DNA from: Collybia mongolica
Lineage: Eukaryota; Basidiomycota; Agaricomycetes; Agaricales; Clitocybaceae
Assembly: GCA_013420905.1 (NCBI GenBank)
Contig: JAAXNY010000001.1
Span: forward strand, 2,232,001-2,296,000
Direction: 5' to 3'
Length of the DNA stretch: 64,000 bases
Part shown: positions 11,482 to 24,800 of the stretch, in pieces
Numbering within the stretch: position 1 is the stretch's first letter
How the letters are laid out: each line of letters starts with the position of its first letter
Translations under genes and position numbers: made by a program
The notes under the pieces: generated by a model
What the model was told of the DNA's origin: nothing
Database searches by the model: none
The model's input: only the letters and a program-made list of their open reading frames with translations

Positions 11482-11930
11482 TCAAAGAAGACAGGAAACG
11501 TGCCTAAAACTTGCCCTCAGCGCGTCGAAGAGGTCTTCTGCTTCACAAAAGTTTTCTGCAAGCTGCAATCAATGAAATCGTGAGCTTTGTATCTATTGTC
11601 TTATTGACTACTCACGGCTGTGTCCCCCTCATCCTCCAATTCAGAGTCTGAGCCATGTTTGTTACGGTCTACCTCTTCTGATATTCTCCCGCCATCCCCA
11701 TTCTTGGCTCTTACACGTTGGGCAGGTCTCTCACCTGATTCTGGGCCATGTTCCCATGTGCGCTTCTGTCCCGCGAGGGCCTGTTTGCTCTTTTTCCGAG
11801 CACGCAAAGCCTTCTGGTTCTCCCGGTCACGTTCTTGGCAATCTGAGCAGTGTTTTTGGGATGATTGGCTTGGTACAGTGTTTTTGCACCATGGTTTAGT
11901 GCATTTTTTCGTCGGAGAGATGCTCTCCAT
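11482..11930 (-). CDS. Cys-rich basic-motif protein, short family member
   Basis: Two exons, 11930-11615 and 11562-11482, with a 52-nt GT-AG intron in phase, giving about 131 aa from the ATG in MESISPTKKC. The N-terminal motif has two Cys pairs (CTKPWC, then KHCSDC) followed by a strongly basic helix (QERDRENQKALRARKKSKQ). This resembles the zinc-binding plus basic helix start of many lineage-specific mushroom proteins and suggests nucleic-acid binding. After an acidic linker (SDSELEDEGD) exon 2 adds AEDLFDALRASFRHV and then stops. Longer relatives continue well past such a segment, as I remember the family, so this may be a truncated member. The frame is open upstream to 12101, leaving the start uncertain. 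Confidence 0.5.
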
Positions 11931-12394
11931 GATGTGTAGGACAGAACTTTTTGTACCGAATAGCGCCCACCATTGTTTACTGGATGCCTGCATGTTTATC
12001 ACATGACCAGCTACTATATATAGAAATGTCATAGTGGGGGAGAGGTGTGAGAGCTCTGAGTTTGCAGAGTTTCGAGTCCTACGTAAGATAACTGTTCGCA
12101 TGTTCCGCTTCGTCCTGGGTTGTCACCGACAGCAACAACTCAAGGATTGGCTGACCATGTTTTTAGTAATCTCATTTCGACCAAGAGAATAGCTGTTATC
12201 AGCGAGGTTGTTGTCGTTAGCACCATCTCAAAGGGCTGAGCAAGGGGTCGGGTAAAAAAACATTATGACGGTACCGAGCGATCACATGTTGCGTTTAGGG
12301 CCGGATTGCGCGCGAGCACCGATGGTCTGAGTCTAAAAAATGCAATAACGCGTCTTGTTTCCTCTCATCGACCCCCCGTCCTGTATTGTTCGAT

Positions 12395-15300
12395 ATGTCG
12401 TCCAGCCCAGCCCCTTCAACGCCACCGCCGTTTGACATGTCCTCGGCGGCAGCCAGTACTGCTCCCTCGTCGCCGCCTGTGGGAGATACGTCAGACGGCG
12501 AAGACTCTGATGACATGGTACGTGGTGGCAGTTTTAGACTGAGGTTTCATTGACTTATTAGCGAGTCGAAAACTCAGCCCGAGAATGTGAATCCAATAGA
12601 AGACGAGGTTTGGCTCCTATGCTCTTAATTCCAATCTTTGCTGAAGGTTTCCTATAGGAGGTGAATCGACGATATGCGAGACTTCAGTTAATCTTGGAGA
12701 AGTCAGCTGTGTTTTCGGGAATATTGAAGGCACGCATGGATGAGGACAGGGAGAGGCAAATCGCTGCGATGAAAGCTAAGGCTGCCTTGAAAGGCAAAGC
12801 TGTTGTGAAGGGTCCCTCTGCTCAGCGACCAGGACGAGGGCGTAAACGCATCCGGGTGGAGACTGATGACTCGAGCGACGATGAAATTGGGATGTCTAAG
12901 CGGAAAAAGAAAGATGACGGACAGGCCCAGCCCCGAGCAAATGACGACGAGCTTCCAGTGTTCCAACAACCGGCAGCCGTTACTGGTGCGAAACTTAAGG
13001 ATTATCAACTCGAAGGCGTACAGTGGATGGTGTCTCTTGACCAGAATGGAATTTCTGGGATTCTAGGTTCGTGAATGCAATACCTGAACAAGCTTTTTCA
13101 AAATTATTTATCTTTTTTCCTTTCTTTACAGCGGATGAGATGGGCCTGGGGAAGGTGAGGAGATTTGAATGATATTTCATGTTTGAGATATAACTCCGCC
13201 GCACCTAGACCCTTCAAACGATCGCGTTCAGTGCATATTTACGAGAACACAAAAATAGCAACCCATTCCTTATCGTTTGCCCCTTGAGTGTTCTTCATAA
13301 CTGGGTAGACGAATTCAAGAAGTTTGCACCCTCTGTATGTGACTATCCCTATTGCGAATCCTGCGGATCTAATTATACATCATAGATACCAGTATGCATG
13401 TATCACGGCACTCCGGCTGAGCGCGCAGATTTAAGGCGTACGGTCATGGCGCCTACAACCGCAGGAGACAGGACTGCCGCTGCTGCCAAAAAGCACCAAG
13501 CGAAAAAACAGAAGGGTCGCTCAACGAAACCCAAAGCTAAACCGAAGCCCAAGGCCGCGCCAAAGCCCCAAGCCCCTTTAAGGCGTGGTCCTCGCCGCAC
13601 TGGCCGCTTTACCAGGGTCGTACAAGAGGATTCGGAAGAGGAACAGGATGACGCCATGGAAGAATGTGTAGAAACGAGAAGCTCATCACCAGGCCCATCT
13701 GCCCCCCAATCAGATGCGGATGTGGATGAACAGGAGGAACAAATCCCAACTTCCTCGTTCCCTGTGGTTATTACAACTTACGAGATGATCATCAAGGACC
13801 GTGCACACCTTGCTGGCTACAAGTGGGGATATATCATTGTCGATGAAGGGCATCGTCTCAAGAATCTGAATTGCAAACTTATTAAGGAGATTAAAAAATA
13901 TGAATCTGGAGGGCGTATGATCTTGACCGGGACCCCATTGCATGTATGTCTTTTTGCTCCAGTAATGCTTAATGTAAGGAGACTGACCTATTATCAGAAC
14001 AATCTCTCGGAATTATGGTCTTTGCTTAACTTCATATTACCAACTATTTTTAATGACGTAGAATCCTTCGAAGAATGGTCCGCCTTTCTTGACGATCAGC
14101 GTGACGTTAACTAATCTTGCGAGATAGGTTCAATCTCTCTGCGATGGAATCTAATATCGGCTCTGAAAGGTCAAGCGAGATTATTACCTCCCTTCATGCC
14201 ATCCTTAAACCCTTTCTACTTCGCCGGCTGAAAGCCGATGTATTGGATAACCTCCCACCTAAGAAGGAATATGTCCTCTATGCCCCATTGACTGTTCAGC
14301 AACGAGAAGCTTACGACCGTGTCCTGAAAGGGAGTTTACGGTCCTACCTTATTGGAAAGAACCCTGTGAAGGAGATCGCGCCGGTCGAGGAAACCAAGGA
14401 CGATAAACGCCGCCTTCGGAGCACGGGTGGAAAGCGTGGCAAGAAGAACTATGCTGTGGACGGGGACGATGATGAGTATTTCAAGATGTTGGAACAAGGC
14501 AAGGTTGACGAGCGAGGAGTGAAGGAGAAAGTACAGGAGAGGGATATGGAACAACTGGGTAGGGAACACCAGTTCAAGTCTACAGGTAGGTCATCAACAT
14601 TTCGCTCTTCCTCGAGCAAGTTCACACACTGACGCTCTCTTTCAGTTAAGCAGGTGAATAATATGAAACTGCAGAACACGGTGATGCAGCTGCGAAAAGT
14701 GTGCTCCCACCCGTTCTTGTTTGACTGGCCTGTGGACCCTGTCAGCCACCAACCGGAATTGAATGACGACCTCGTAAACAGCAGCGGCAAAATGATGGTC
14801 CTCGATCGACTATTAAGAGAATTGTTCAAACGCAAGCATAAAGTTTTGTTGTTCAGCCAATTCACAACCATGTTGGATATCATTGAGGTATGCATGAGCT
14901 GTTGTTAGCTCTTTTCTTCGGAACTGATCGAATCATAGGACTGGGCCTGTGAATTCATGGGCTGGAAGATCTGTCGAATTGATGGATCAACGCCTCCGAC
15001 AGAGCGGCGCGAGCAAATGAACTTGTTCCAGGAGGGCGGTGACTCTCCCGATGCGCCTTCCTTATTCCTCCTGAGCACTCGAGCAGGTGGACTGGGTATC
15101 AACCTTGTCGCTGCCGACACTGTGATCTTCTATGATCAAGACTGGGTATGTTTCCTCCTTGGATGTGTCCAACACCCACCTGATGGCTTGTTTTTAGAAT
15201 CCTCAAATGGATGCGCAAGCGCAAGATCGTGCACATCGGATAGGCCAAACAAAGCCCGTGCTGATTTTCCGGCTTGTCTCGGCACATACAATCGAGACGA

Positions 15301-15738
15301 AGATCATGCAGAGGGCCACTGAGAAGCGGAAGCTCGAGGCACTGGTCATCGCCAAAGGTGTGTTCAAGCGCCTCGCATATCACGAGCTATCGTCCCTGAC
15401 AATTCCTTTTGCAAGGCAAGTTCAAGAAACCCGCAGCAGCACCTGGGCGTGGAAAGCCTGAAACTATGGCTGAGATGGCCACGTCTCTCCTTCGCCTCGA
15501 GGGGGAGAAAATAGATGTCGTACCAAACACCGCTGAGGGTAAGGCCGGCGTGCTGAGTGACGAGGATCTTGAGGTGCTTCTGGATAGAAGCCCCTCCGTG
15601 TTCGCTGACAGAGGCAAGGGCTGGACCTCGACGGGGGATGCCCCTAAGAAGACCGCATTCGCTGTCTACGAAGCTCCTGTCGACCAGGGCAACGATGCTT
15701 TGGCGAAGATGCTTGGGGAACATGCAGATGAGTTGTGA
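12395..15738 (+). CDS. IRC5: LSH/HELLS/Irc5-type SNF2 chromatin remodeler
   Basis: ATP-dependent DNA translocase that remodels nucleosomes; animal and plant relatives (HELLS, DDM1) are needed for DNA methylation and repeat silencing. Twelve exons in phase: 12395-12517, 12578-12607, 12658-13066, 13132-13154, 13209-13334, 13386-13943, 13998-14077, 14128-14585, 14646-14887, 14939-15145, 15198-15357, 15416-15738, giving 912 aa. Motif I is ADEMGLGKT (188-196), motif II VDEGH (389-393), then LTGTPLHNN. The C-lobe has [23 protein letters not shown] and QDRAHRIGQ. The N-terminal [19 protein letters not shown] matches the LSH start rather than INO80 or SWR1. A long Lys/Pro and acidic insert lies inside the first RecA lobe, between ERADLRR and [10 protein letters not shown] 23-nt exon encodes most of the Walker A motif. 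Confidence 0.9.
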
Positions 15739-16114
15739 TATACTCGGGTATATGCTAGTAGAGTAGAGTTGTTGTATATAGTATTTTGTTGCTTGGATTT
15801 ATACCTATATAATGTTGTCGAGTATATTGTTGATATATTTAGTTAATACGTCGAGAGATTCACCACTGTATACGTATGACGAGTAGAATATTGTTCGCGT
15901 AAATGGCTGGCGTGGATATGTGATTTGGTAGCTTCCAGGTGACAAACATAGAATCCACACTGCACAACCTTGACCGAAGCTCCTCTTGACATGCTGTGTG
16001 CAGTAGTATTTATATAACCACCGATTTTTACTTCAAAAGATCCTAACATAACGCCCCCCCCATTTCCGAGCCGTTAAAAGTATTTCCCCCGTCCACGATT
16101 TAAAGGCAATTCTA

Positions 16115-18388
16115 ATGGACCCAGAGATTACACCGCCTTCCACATCCCACAATGTCGATATAGAAGCCCAAACAACTCAGACTACCAATCATGGTGAAAA
16201 ATCGCGAGGAAAAAGTTTCAGAACAGCGGGTTCGCGCCGGTCAACCTCACATACTAACCCTTCAGATCGTACGGATACCAGCGAAGAGCGTGCGCACGTG
16301 ATATCTCGGGAGGTTGACGATGGGAAGGGTGTCCGGGACGCAACAGAGACACCACATAATGCACCTCAGCCTGAGGTATTCTCCCTTCACTACGATACGT
16401 ACCTGTCTGTTGACATATCTATTCAGTCAGAACGGAGACCATGAAGGCCAGAAGACCCACTCCGCACAAAGATCCCCGAGAGCCAGACAACGATGAAAGA
16501 CTGGGTCAAAGCAATGGATGCATCTGACGACGGGATGTGTAAGGGTTGGAGAGATCAAATCGACAATCTAATCCTTTTCATAAGTCCCTCTGTTACTGAG
16601 CAGTTTGTGCTAGGCCGAACAATATAATACAGGCAGGTTTTGTTCTCTACCACGGTGACGGCCTTCACGGTCGAATCATACCAGTGGCTTGACGAAACTC
16701 CAGCCGATACTTTGGCCCGGCTCCAGCTCTGAGCTCTCCTTAACACAACCCATGATCCTGCGATAGACCGCCTGGCACCAGCCACGTTCAATGTCAGTTC
16801 AGCTTCGGTGGCCATCAACACTCTTTGGTTCGCAAGCTTAACGCTCTCTCTTGCGGCCGTTGTCATCGGCATTTCATGTAAACAATGGCTGTACGAGTAT
16901 CAGCGATACGATAATTTCACAACAAATGAAGCGTTCCTTATTCACGGACTACGCTACCGGGGCTTACAGGCATGGAGAGTACCTGAGGTCATATCATCTC
17001 TCCCGATTCTCCTCCAAACAGCTTTGGTATTTTTCCTTGTTGGCATTCTAGTCCTACTATGGCCACTCCAATCCACCGTCGCATCAACCACTACTACAAT
17101 AATAGGATTGACATTCCTGTTCCTATTAATGACCACAGCCCTTCCAACTATCCAATATATCTACCCAAAATCCGACACACAATGCGCTTATAAGTCCTCC
17201 CAATCATGGTCGTTTTTCCTCATCTCAGTGTTTTGGCGGTTCGATTTCGGCGAGTTCACAGATTGGGCATCATTCGACCGATGGGAGGTGACTCATGTTT
17301 GCAGTGACATGGGCAACACGTTATCTAGAGTCTATAAACTACTCTGGAACAGTGCCGATGCGGTGCTAAGTATATACAGCGCCCTCGCCGATAAGAGTCT
17401 CAAGCCTGAGATCAATGCAGACTCGGTAGTGCTGCCTGACTTTGTAAACGGACTGGATCGCTCGCAAAAGGAGTTTATGCAGTTGCCTATCTCAAACCCC
17501 ACCGTTCCCAACGATGATTTCTCGGAAAAACTCCGGCGTACAGAACAACTCAGGGGCCGTCTCAATAACCCTTATGACCCTTTGAACCATCATTGGCTGA
17601 AACCAGGAGCCAGAATTCACGATTCGTCTTCCGAGACCACTTATCCGGCCGGTGGCAATATCGAACCTACATATTACTCGAGGATGCAGTGGATATTGAG
17701 GGAGTTTCTGCATAGCAAAAATCATTCAATTCTTCCAGCGTTGTCAAATCGCTATGTAGAGCACTGGGTTCGTAGCTTTGGTATCGAACAGGCCATTTCG
17801 GAGATTATGCCAATATCGTGAACTATGCATATCTATTCTGCGGATGTGCAATATGACCCTGGTTCGTTGAAATTCTACTAAAAATGCTTCTCTGGCTAAT
17901 GGTTCCTTCTATGGGACGTATGTCAGAAATTGCTGCGTATCTTGTGGAATACCATGCTCAGCTTCTCAAGTCTGATCGGCTAAGGTTTCCTTTGGCGGTG
18001 AGAGATTCTTCGCTGAAGGGTATCTAAAGCTCGTGGAATCGTACCGTCAACGCGAATTTAGCCCTCCACCTGTCACTTTACTGAGGGAATTTCAGGAATG
18101 GGTCAATCGGGTGCCCGAATCAGACCTTCGTAAGAAGGCCTCACCTATGCTCAGGCCGTACTGATAAGCTTTAATTTCAAGGATGATTCCCTTAGGATTT
18201 TCTCCGAATCCCACACATCCGATTTGGAAAAGCAACACCTGATATCATTTGCACACTTTTTCGTAGTCCTTCACGAGAGCGAAGACTTCTTACAAGTGGC
18301 TCAGAATTATTTCCGGAATTCACAACTGGAAAAGACTTTGGCGTTCTTCCGCGAGTACCTTGACCAAAATCCGGACTTTTCCCCGTAG
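16115..18388 (+). pseudogene. Broken DUF6535 membrane-protein copy
   Basis: Aligned by eye to the intact copies at 58.7 kb (+) and 31.4 kb (-), this locus keeps the start, the transmembrane core and the 3' exon ending in TAG at 18386-18388. It carries several lesions: a one-base frameshift in the EWKPWK segment near 16440, loss of the first splice donor (GT to AT at 16580-16581), a TGA (16730-16732) where the others read an Arg codon, and drift and stops near 17819. The middle open frame (16808-17821) still encodes the conserved TLWFASLTLSLAAVV helix and CKQWLYEYQRYDNF. It is a recent pseudogene, because similarity to the other copies is still very high. Confidence 0.85.
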
Positions 18389-21300
18389 CCTATTTTCACC
18401 ACTACCTTAGTAATGTATCTTTGATAAATAGATTTTAACAATCCAGTTTGATCGAAAGTAGATGTCATTTCGGTGGCAATCTCTGTCAAATTCGTTGAGT
18501 CGTCTAGGTTTGCCTTTGCTGATAGGCTTCGCGCCCTCAATGAATACCGCCAAAATAACACCAAAACGCCAAGGAAACGATGCGTAGCCTGAATATATAA
18601 GCTGCCATTACTGTAAGCAATAAAACATGTTGATATCCACATACTAAAAATATATAAAAAGGTCAAGATGGACTTAGGTCATTATAGGACGAGCGGAATA
18701 ATAGAGAATGAGCGGACTAGGACCGATGGTGGAAGGGTACAGCCCAGTTATAGAACTCCAGTATATATGGTGTGGTCCAGAGCTATTGGTTGCGGGAGAC
18801 CGAAAGAGAAGCTGGTGGGCAAGATTGGACTTGCACCTCGGAACATAGAAAGGCGTTGAGTGACCTATTCAGGCATGGGGATACGGTAGATCCTCCGGAT
18901 GGTTATCTAGGACCTTGGGACGAAGTTGCTAAGCTGTGCCTAGAAGCTCCCATTCGATACGACGAAAGCACCGGTCCAGGAATCGCTGTTCATGGCGGGA
19001 CGCAAGTCGAGTGGCCTGACGGGTACTTGAGGGAACAAATGGAGCACGTCTGGTGATTCGAGATGACCGAGAAATTCCGAGAGAACCTCGTTTCGGAAAT
19101 GCTGGAGGTAGATTGAGACGCGGTACTCGGTCTGTGATGAAGGTATCCAGGATGTAGTCTAAATGGCCAAGCGATATCCGATGCGATGCCCAGTCCTTTG
19201 TGTGTCCTTGTGTCGTTATCTAGCCTTCGCAGTTTAAAACTTTAGCAGATGTGGTCTTGTTCAAAATCCCGTAGACAAATGACTGCTAGTGCGAATTTAT
19301 TGGGGGGAGAGGCCACCGCTTGTTTGAGAGTGTTGATACGAACTTCTGGGAAGAAAGAAATTTGAAAAGTGTTATTCTATGGCGGGAATCAGAACACTAA
19401 AAATATTACATACCTCCGCAAGTTTGTCGAAGGACAAGCAATCCGGCTAGAGCCCATAGTGGCTCACTAAGTTCCGCGTCTATACTTATCTTGTCAGAGA
19501 ATTCTATCTACGTACTACTTAAGCCCAATCCAGTCCAAATCTGGAGCCTCCAAGTCCGGGAGTCCAAGTCGGAATAAGTGTCGATCCAGAGAAATCGTCT
19601 GATCTTTTTTGAAGTGGTTAGCCACTGACCTAGTAGTGGTACGTCCAATTTGCTAATTTATAGAAGAAAAATATATAAGCCTTTCCAACTCGTTAAAACT
19701 TGAAGATCGATCCTTTTTTCTTTTGATGTAAAAATTTATGTTTGTTGAGTAGTATGAGTTAGTTTGTGATACTTTGGGATAATTCGGGTTTAATGGGTCT
19801 CAATAATCTTGCTACGAGCCCATGACGAGGATTTCTGTGAACGCAGTGAGACGAGGGCACAGATGACAGGAAAAAAAAGTCTTACAGGTCATCAATCATA
19901 TATAGAGTTCGCGGTCCAGAGGGCTTCGTCCTGATGAGGGGAAAGAAGAAGAGGAAACTTTAAATCATAAAACCCAAGATGAGGTGACACAGTCCAGGCT
20001 GAGCGCTCAGCCGGGGAGGTCGAGGTGAAGTCATGGCGAGGTATTACACAGTTCGAGTTCAAGAGTCCGAGCGCAATTGTTGCCAGAGAAGCATTAGAGT
20101 CGGCCAGAGGACGACCGAGAACAAGCCTAGGTCCAAGTCCGATCCAAGTTCCAAGTCGGCAAGTGTCGCCGGTGTACCGCCAGCCCTGGGTGTCGCCAGT
20201 GGAGGTCCTAAGGGTCCGGTAAGTCCGGTGGCCAGCCGGTAGATGTGCACAGGGGATGGTATAGTAAAGGAGAAAGAAAAAAAGAGCAAGGAAAAAAAAG
20301 GTATAGTAATGAGTTCGTAGTTTTGTTTATAATATATGTTCAACAACCGCGGCGCCGCCCCACCATCCTTCAATCGGTCCATCATGCATCGTGTGTCGTG
20401 TGTCGGTCCGCGCGCGGGTTGTTGATTGGGCCCCTACATTTATGTTTACTCACCTTTCGACATCTCCGTACCCGCACCCCCCCTCCCTTCCACTCCCTCC
20501 CCACACCCTACCACAGGGTCCCCCATATTGTCACGTTTACTTTCCTATATTTGACACGCTTACTTTCCCCAGTGACGTAAACTCTCTGCAGGATCGTCAG
20601 CCACATGAGACAATGAGGTGGATTGGGATGATACTTACTACCCACTGGCTTCGCCTCCCAACACGGCGCCCACTTTGTCTGGGAGGAGGGCAAGAAGTCA
20701 GCCACAGTCACAATGATATGGCAAAAGACCTACGGTGCGCAGTTCACCTTTTTGCCACGAGTGCCGGCTTCGCTTGGTGTCTCCATGAGTAGCCACGTAG
20801 CAGACCTAAGCAAAAAGAGGCGTGATGGGTCAGCCACCTATCGTCGAACCTTAATTCGAGAGGCTCACCGTGCATACTCCAGGCCAACACTGACCGCACG
20901 CGTGCCTGTGGGGAAGAGCATTAATAGGTAACTTGAAAGCGGTAGGAAAGCTGTTTGACTCGCCTACCACACGGCAGTGTGCACGTAAATCCTGGCTGAT
21001 GCTGATTGTCAATAACGTCCAGTCGCGCGACTTGCTGGGTCGAGGATGATCATCACGACTTGCGGCCTTGGGGGGTTGGGTCTGGTGATTGGCGCTGGTG
21101 GCCTCGGCGTTTTCGGAATCTAAACAAAATTTCAGTGAGGACCTCTTCGGAGAACAGGACTAGTAAGGGAAAAAAAACTCAGCTGGTTGGGGCATGAGTA
21201 TGGTAGTAGTAAAGGTGTCTGTCGGTACGTGGAGCTTGAAGGTCAAGAAGGTTTGAGGGAAGATCGACGTTGAAGACAGTTGGCGTCGAGGAAGACGTCT

Positions 21301-21823
21301 GACGGCGATGTTGAGGGTCGATATTGAAAATGGTCGGCGTTGAGGAAGGTGTCGAGGTTGTCGGGAGGTCGAGTTTGAATACGATCGACGTTGATGAGCA
21401 GTGAGACTTGAGCGTTGAAGAATGTTGAGGATGGGCGGAGAAAAGACCGGTAAAACTTGAGAGGAAATGAAGGTAGTGAAGAAAGAGACGATTGGCGGGA
21501 TGGAGGGAATTTAAACCATCGAAAAGGGGCTTTCGTGAGTCACGTGGCCTGCATTTGACAGAGAGGCGGACAGGGAGGACGTGTCAATGCTGACAAGCAT
21601 GCTTTGCAGGCGGATAGTAAAGTCCGCCAGTTAACAGGTACTCATAGAGCTAGTGGTTCAGTCTCCATGTCGTGGACTTTCCGGTCATTTCTCGGAATGA
21701 TTCTAAATTATGCGAAAACATGTATAGAAGGTATAGATGTCCATCAAATGCAAAGTGTAACTCAATAATCAATTGCAGAAAACTCACTCAAGCTCCAGGT
21801 ATGTATTAATCGTGTAAGTAAGC
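18389..21823. other. Gene-poor region, no gene recognised
   Basis: Frames of up to about 130 codons occur on both strands, but none has a recognisable motif or a plausible splice partner. The 18.7-19.1 kb frame (YLGPWDEVAKLCLEAPIRYDE) is the most protein-like and could be a remnant. The 19.9-20.6 kb part is rich in C/T and A tracts. It probably holds decayed mobile DNA. Confidence 0.35.
21215..21440 (+). repeat. Degenerate GTCGACGTTGAGG-type repeat tract
   Basis: About a dozen imperfect units around ATCGACGTTGA or GTCGAGGTTG (for example GATCGACGTTGAAGA, GGTCGGCGTTGAGGAAGG, GGTCGAGTTTGAA) follow one another at irregular spacing of 15-35 nt. No coding frame runs through. It looks like an eroded tandem repeat within the gene-poor region. 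Confidence 0.5.
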
Positions 21824-24800
21824 TTAGACGCACCAACCAATGGCACTCCCGATGTCCCGGATCCCCCGGGTTTCTGAAAGTCCCAGTGCAAAGCTCAGGC
21901 ACTCTCGTTCCATTTCCTTACGGCCCTGCATGCCATATGCCTTAGCTAGGAAATACCAAGCTTCTGGGACGTCCCACCCATTCCCTCGCGTAAGGTGAGT
22001 AAGCATCCCCGCAGCGAGATCAACATTGGTGGAACAAGGGCCATCCACATTCGGTGTCTTCCCGAGTTCCTTCATCGATAGGTGCAATCGGGCCAGGTGA
22101 ACAGTGGCTGCGACGTCGTCAGGCGAGATGAACAACGCTTTTTGGAAAGCATCGATGGCGTGGTTTTCATGGCCGAGCGCGACATAGTAGAGTCCAAGCT
22201 TAAGGAACGATTCAGTTATGCATTAAGTGATGGGATTGAGATTATGTTTACCTGGACCCATACAGCTGGGTTGGCCTCATCACGAACCTCAGCTTCCTGT
22301 ATAGCGCCTCTGGCCTGATCAATCTTACCCAGTCTTCTGAACGTCGCAGCAGACATGAGCCACAGATTTGCCAATAGGTGATTTGATCGCACAATTCGAC
22401 TATTACGTTTGATTTCTTGAGGGGGCGGTATTGGAGGTGGTGGAGGTGGTGGAGAGGCGGTGGGTGTTCGATCATCATGGTGATGGATAATAGAACTAAG
22501 ACGCCTTCGTGAATGGATTGAGGAAGCTTGGTAGGATGTTTGACGAAGTACGAAGTGGAAATCTGGAGACCTATAGTTAGAACGTATGGTTTGAAAACTT
22601 AGTTCGGTAACAGACCTGGTGCGGAATTCGACCTCTTGAGGCTACCATTCCTGACAACGCCATTACCAATCTTCCGCGATATGGTCGTGATCCTAGCTTG
22701 TCCTTTATGTACCCTGTTCTTCAGCATCTGTTGAACCTTTTCCTTCTTGGACTTTGATGTGTCGCGATCTATCGACGATGATCGCTTCACCCGAAGCCCA
22801 CCTTGCGTTTTTTTCTCAGCCTTTTCGGATGACGATCGGCGCGGGGGAACCTCGTCATCAGGCGTTGCTGGTGATATAGTAATGGGTATCGATATTGGCT
22901 GCAATTCGTTCTGAGGCCCCTTTTCAGTCATGGCGGCGGCGGGTATCGGCACTGGAGTATCATGGACCTGATGCACTGAAGGCGGCGAGATCACAAAAGA
23001 TGGAGCCTTCTCCACCGATCTGCCACCATCCATTGACGGCCGCGGTGTTGCTATTATGGAAGTTATGAGTTTTAGTCGGCATCATGAAGGGGGCGAAATT
23101 CGTTACCTTCACTCGCAGCGCCTTTCTTCTCCGCGATCCAGGAAAATATCTCTAGCCATCTCAATTCAGCGCCCTCAGGCCCTTCCATGGTCTCAGTCAA
23201 CGTAACCTGTGACATTCGGAGCTGCAAGGCATATTCAAATATGTCTTGTTTGGAAGGCTCCAAATGGTCGGCCACTGGGTTCAACAGTCGGGAGGGAGCT
23301 GAGATTTCCGATATATCCTTCTCAAGTATATGAAGAGGAGGTTTTGATTCCGGAGTTGGGGTAATGCTCTCACTCCTGGTGTAGTTTGACACACCGTTAG
23401 GAGTGGCTGTAGTTGAGCTAGGATCGCTATTGCCGTTCATCGCCGTTTTCTCGACACCATTCGTCTGGATGTCACTACCGTTTGTGAAGGTGGAAGGAGG
23501 TACACGCAGAGTCTGAGCGTCTGTTTCCAGAGTCTCGTCATTATTAGTCGAAGCATCGCTTTCGTCCCCGCCATCGTCGTTATCTTGATCCGTCTCGCTC
23601 AACTCCGCTCCTCTCTCCAGGATCTCACTGGCAGCCTTCCACCGCTCTGTCGCCGCCAGCAGCAGCCCCAAAAGATGCCAATATCTGATCTCAGTCGCGT
23701 CTCCCTCAACAGCTAGTCCGGCATTGTCAATGGCCAGTGTAAGATCTTGGCAAGGGCCGGGGCGTGCAAACGAGAGTGCTAAGTGAAAGTAGGCAGAGGG
23801 AGTCGGGTGTGTCTCGATCGACTGGAGGAAGAGTGAATGGGCATCGGAGAAGTGTTTTGGACGCGTATGCGGGTCTTGTTCTATGTTACCAATGATGAGT
23901 TATCTTGAGTATAGGGTGGGTGAATCAGACACACCTGCCAATGCCATTACTGAATGCCAGATACCTTCTGCCAGATCAACACGAGCAACAAGCTGCGCGT
24001 TATTTTTGTCCAGTCGTGTTCGCGCTTTCTCAATACATGTCCCGGCCTCTCGCGCATCCTTGATCCCTTCAAGCCCAGGCGTCACTGAGGCAGATTTACA
24101 CAACATCCGTGCACCTGAAACCAATGTTTCCACCCAAGAGTCATTGTCGTCAGTGTCATCTCCAAGAGTCTCGCCACTAGCCTGCCAAGCCTTTCCGACC
24201 ACCTGAATATACAACCGAAGTGTGCGCTTAGCCAACGGTGTATCTCCTGACGCGTATAACAATCGCGACATGTGTCGTAAAATACGGTGAGAATTGAAGG
24301 TCAGACGAGTCGCCCACCACAAGACCTAAGTTAGAAGCTGCTTGAATAAAGATGATCTGACTTTAACCGGAAGATACTAACATCCAGTACCCAGCCGGCG
24401 TGATCTCCGATTGCCCCGCTGGCCTCCCATATCCCAACGCACAGATCGATAAAATCCTCAACCTTGATATTCCGCTGCCCGGCCCTCGGGAAACTCGTGC
24501 TTACACTGAGAATAGCCCGATAATCGTTCACGACAGTCCGCGCACTTGGTAGCCAAGGTGGTGATTTTTGCGAGTCAGGTAGCGGCAAGGGTTTGTTTGG
24601 CTTGTACCCGTGCCTCATGATGAGTGCTCTGAGATACAATGACGAGATTGTAGACCGGTGCACTGTGCGGAAGTTGGCAGGCCAGTATATACTGCACACG
24701 CTGTACTGTCCTAGCCATGTCCATATGGATGTCGGATCGTTTCCGTGAGCGTCTTCATGGATGTTGCTGATCCGCGACGAAAGCACTGTGGCTCTCCAAA

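Noticed and set aside
19926..19970. CTGATGAG...GGAAAC stretch resembling a hammerhead ribozyme core
   Set aside because: The bases between the two core motifs cannot form the required stem II, and no flanking helix III is present.
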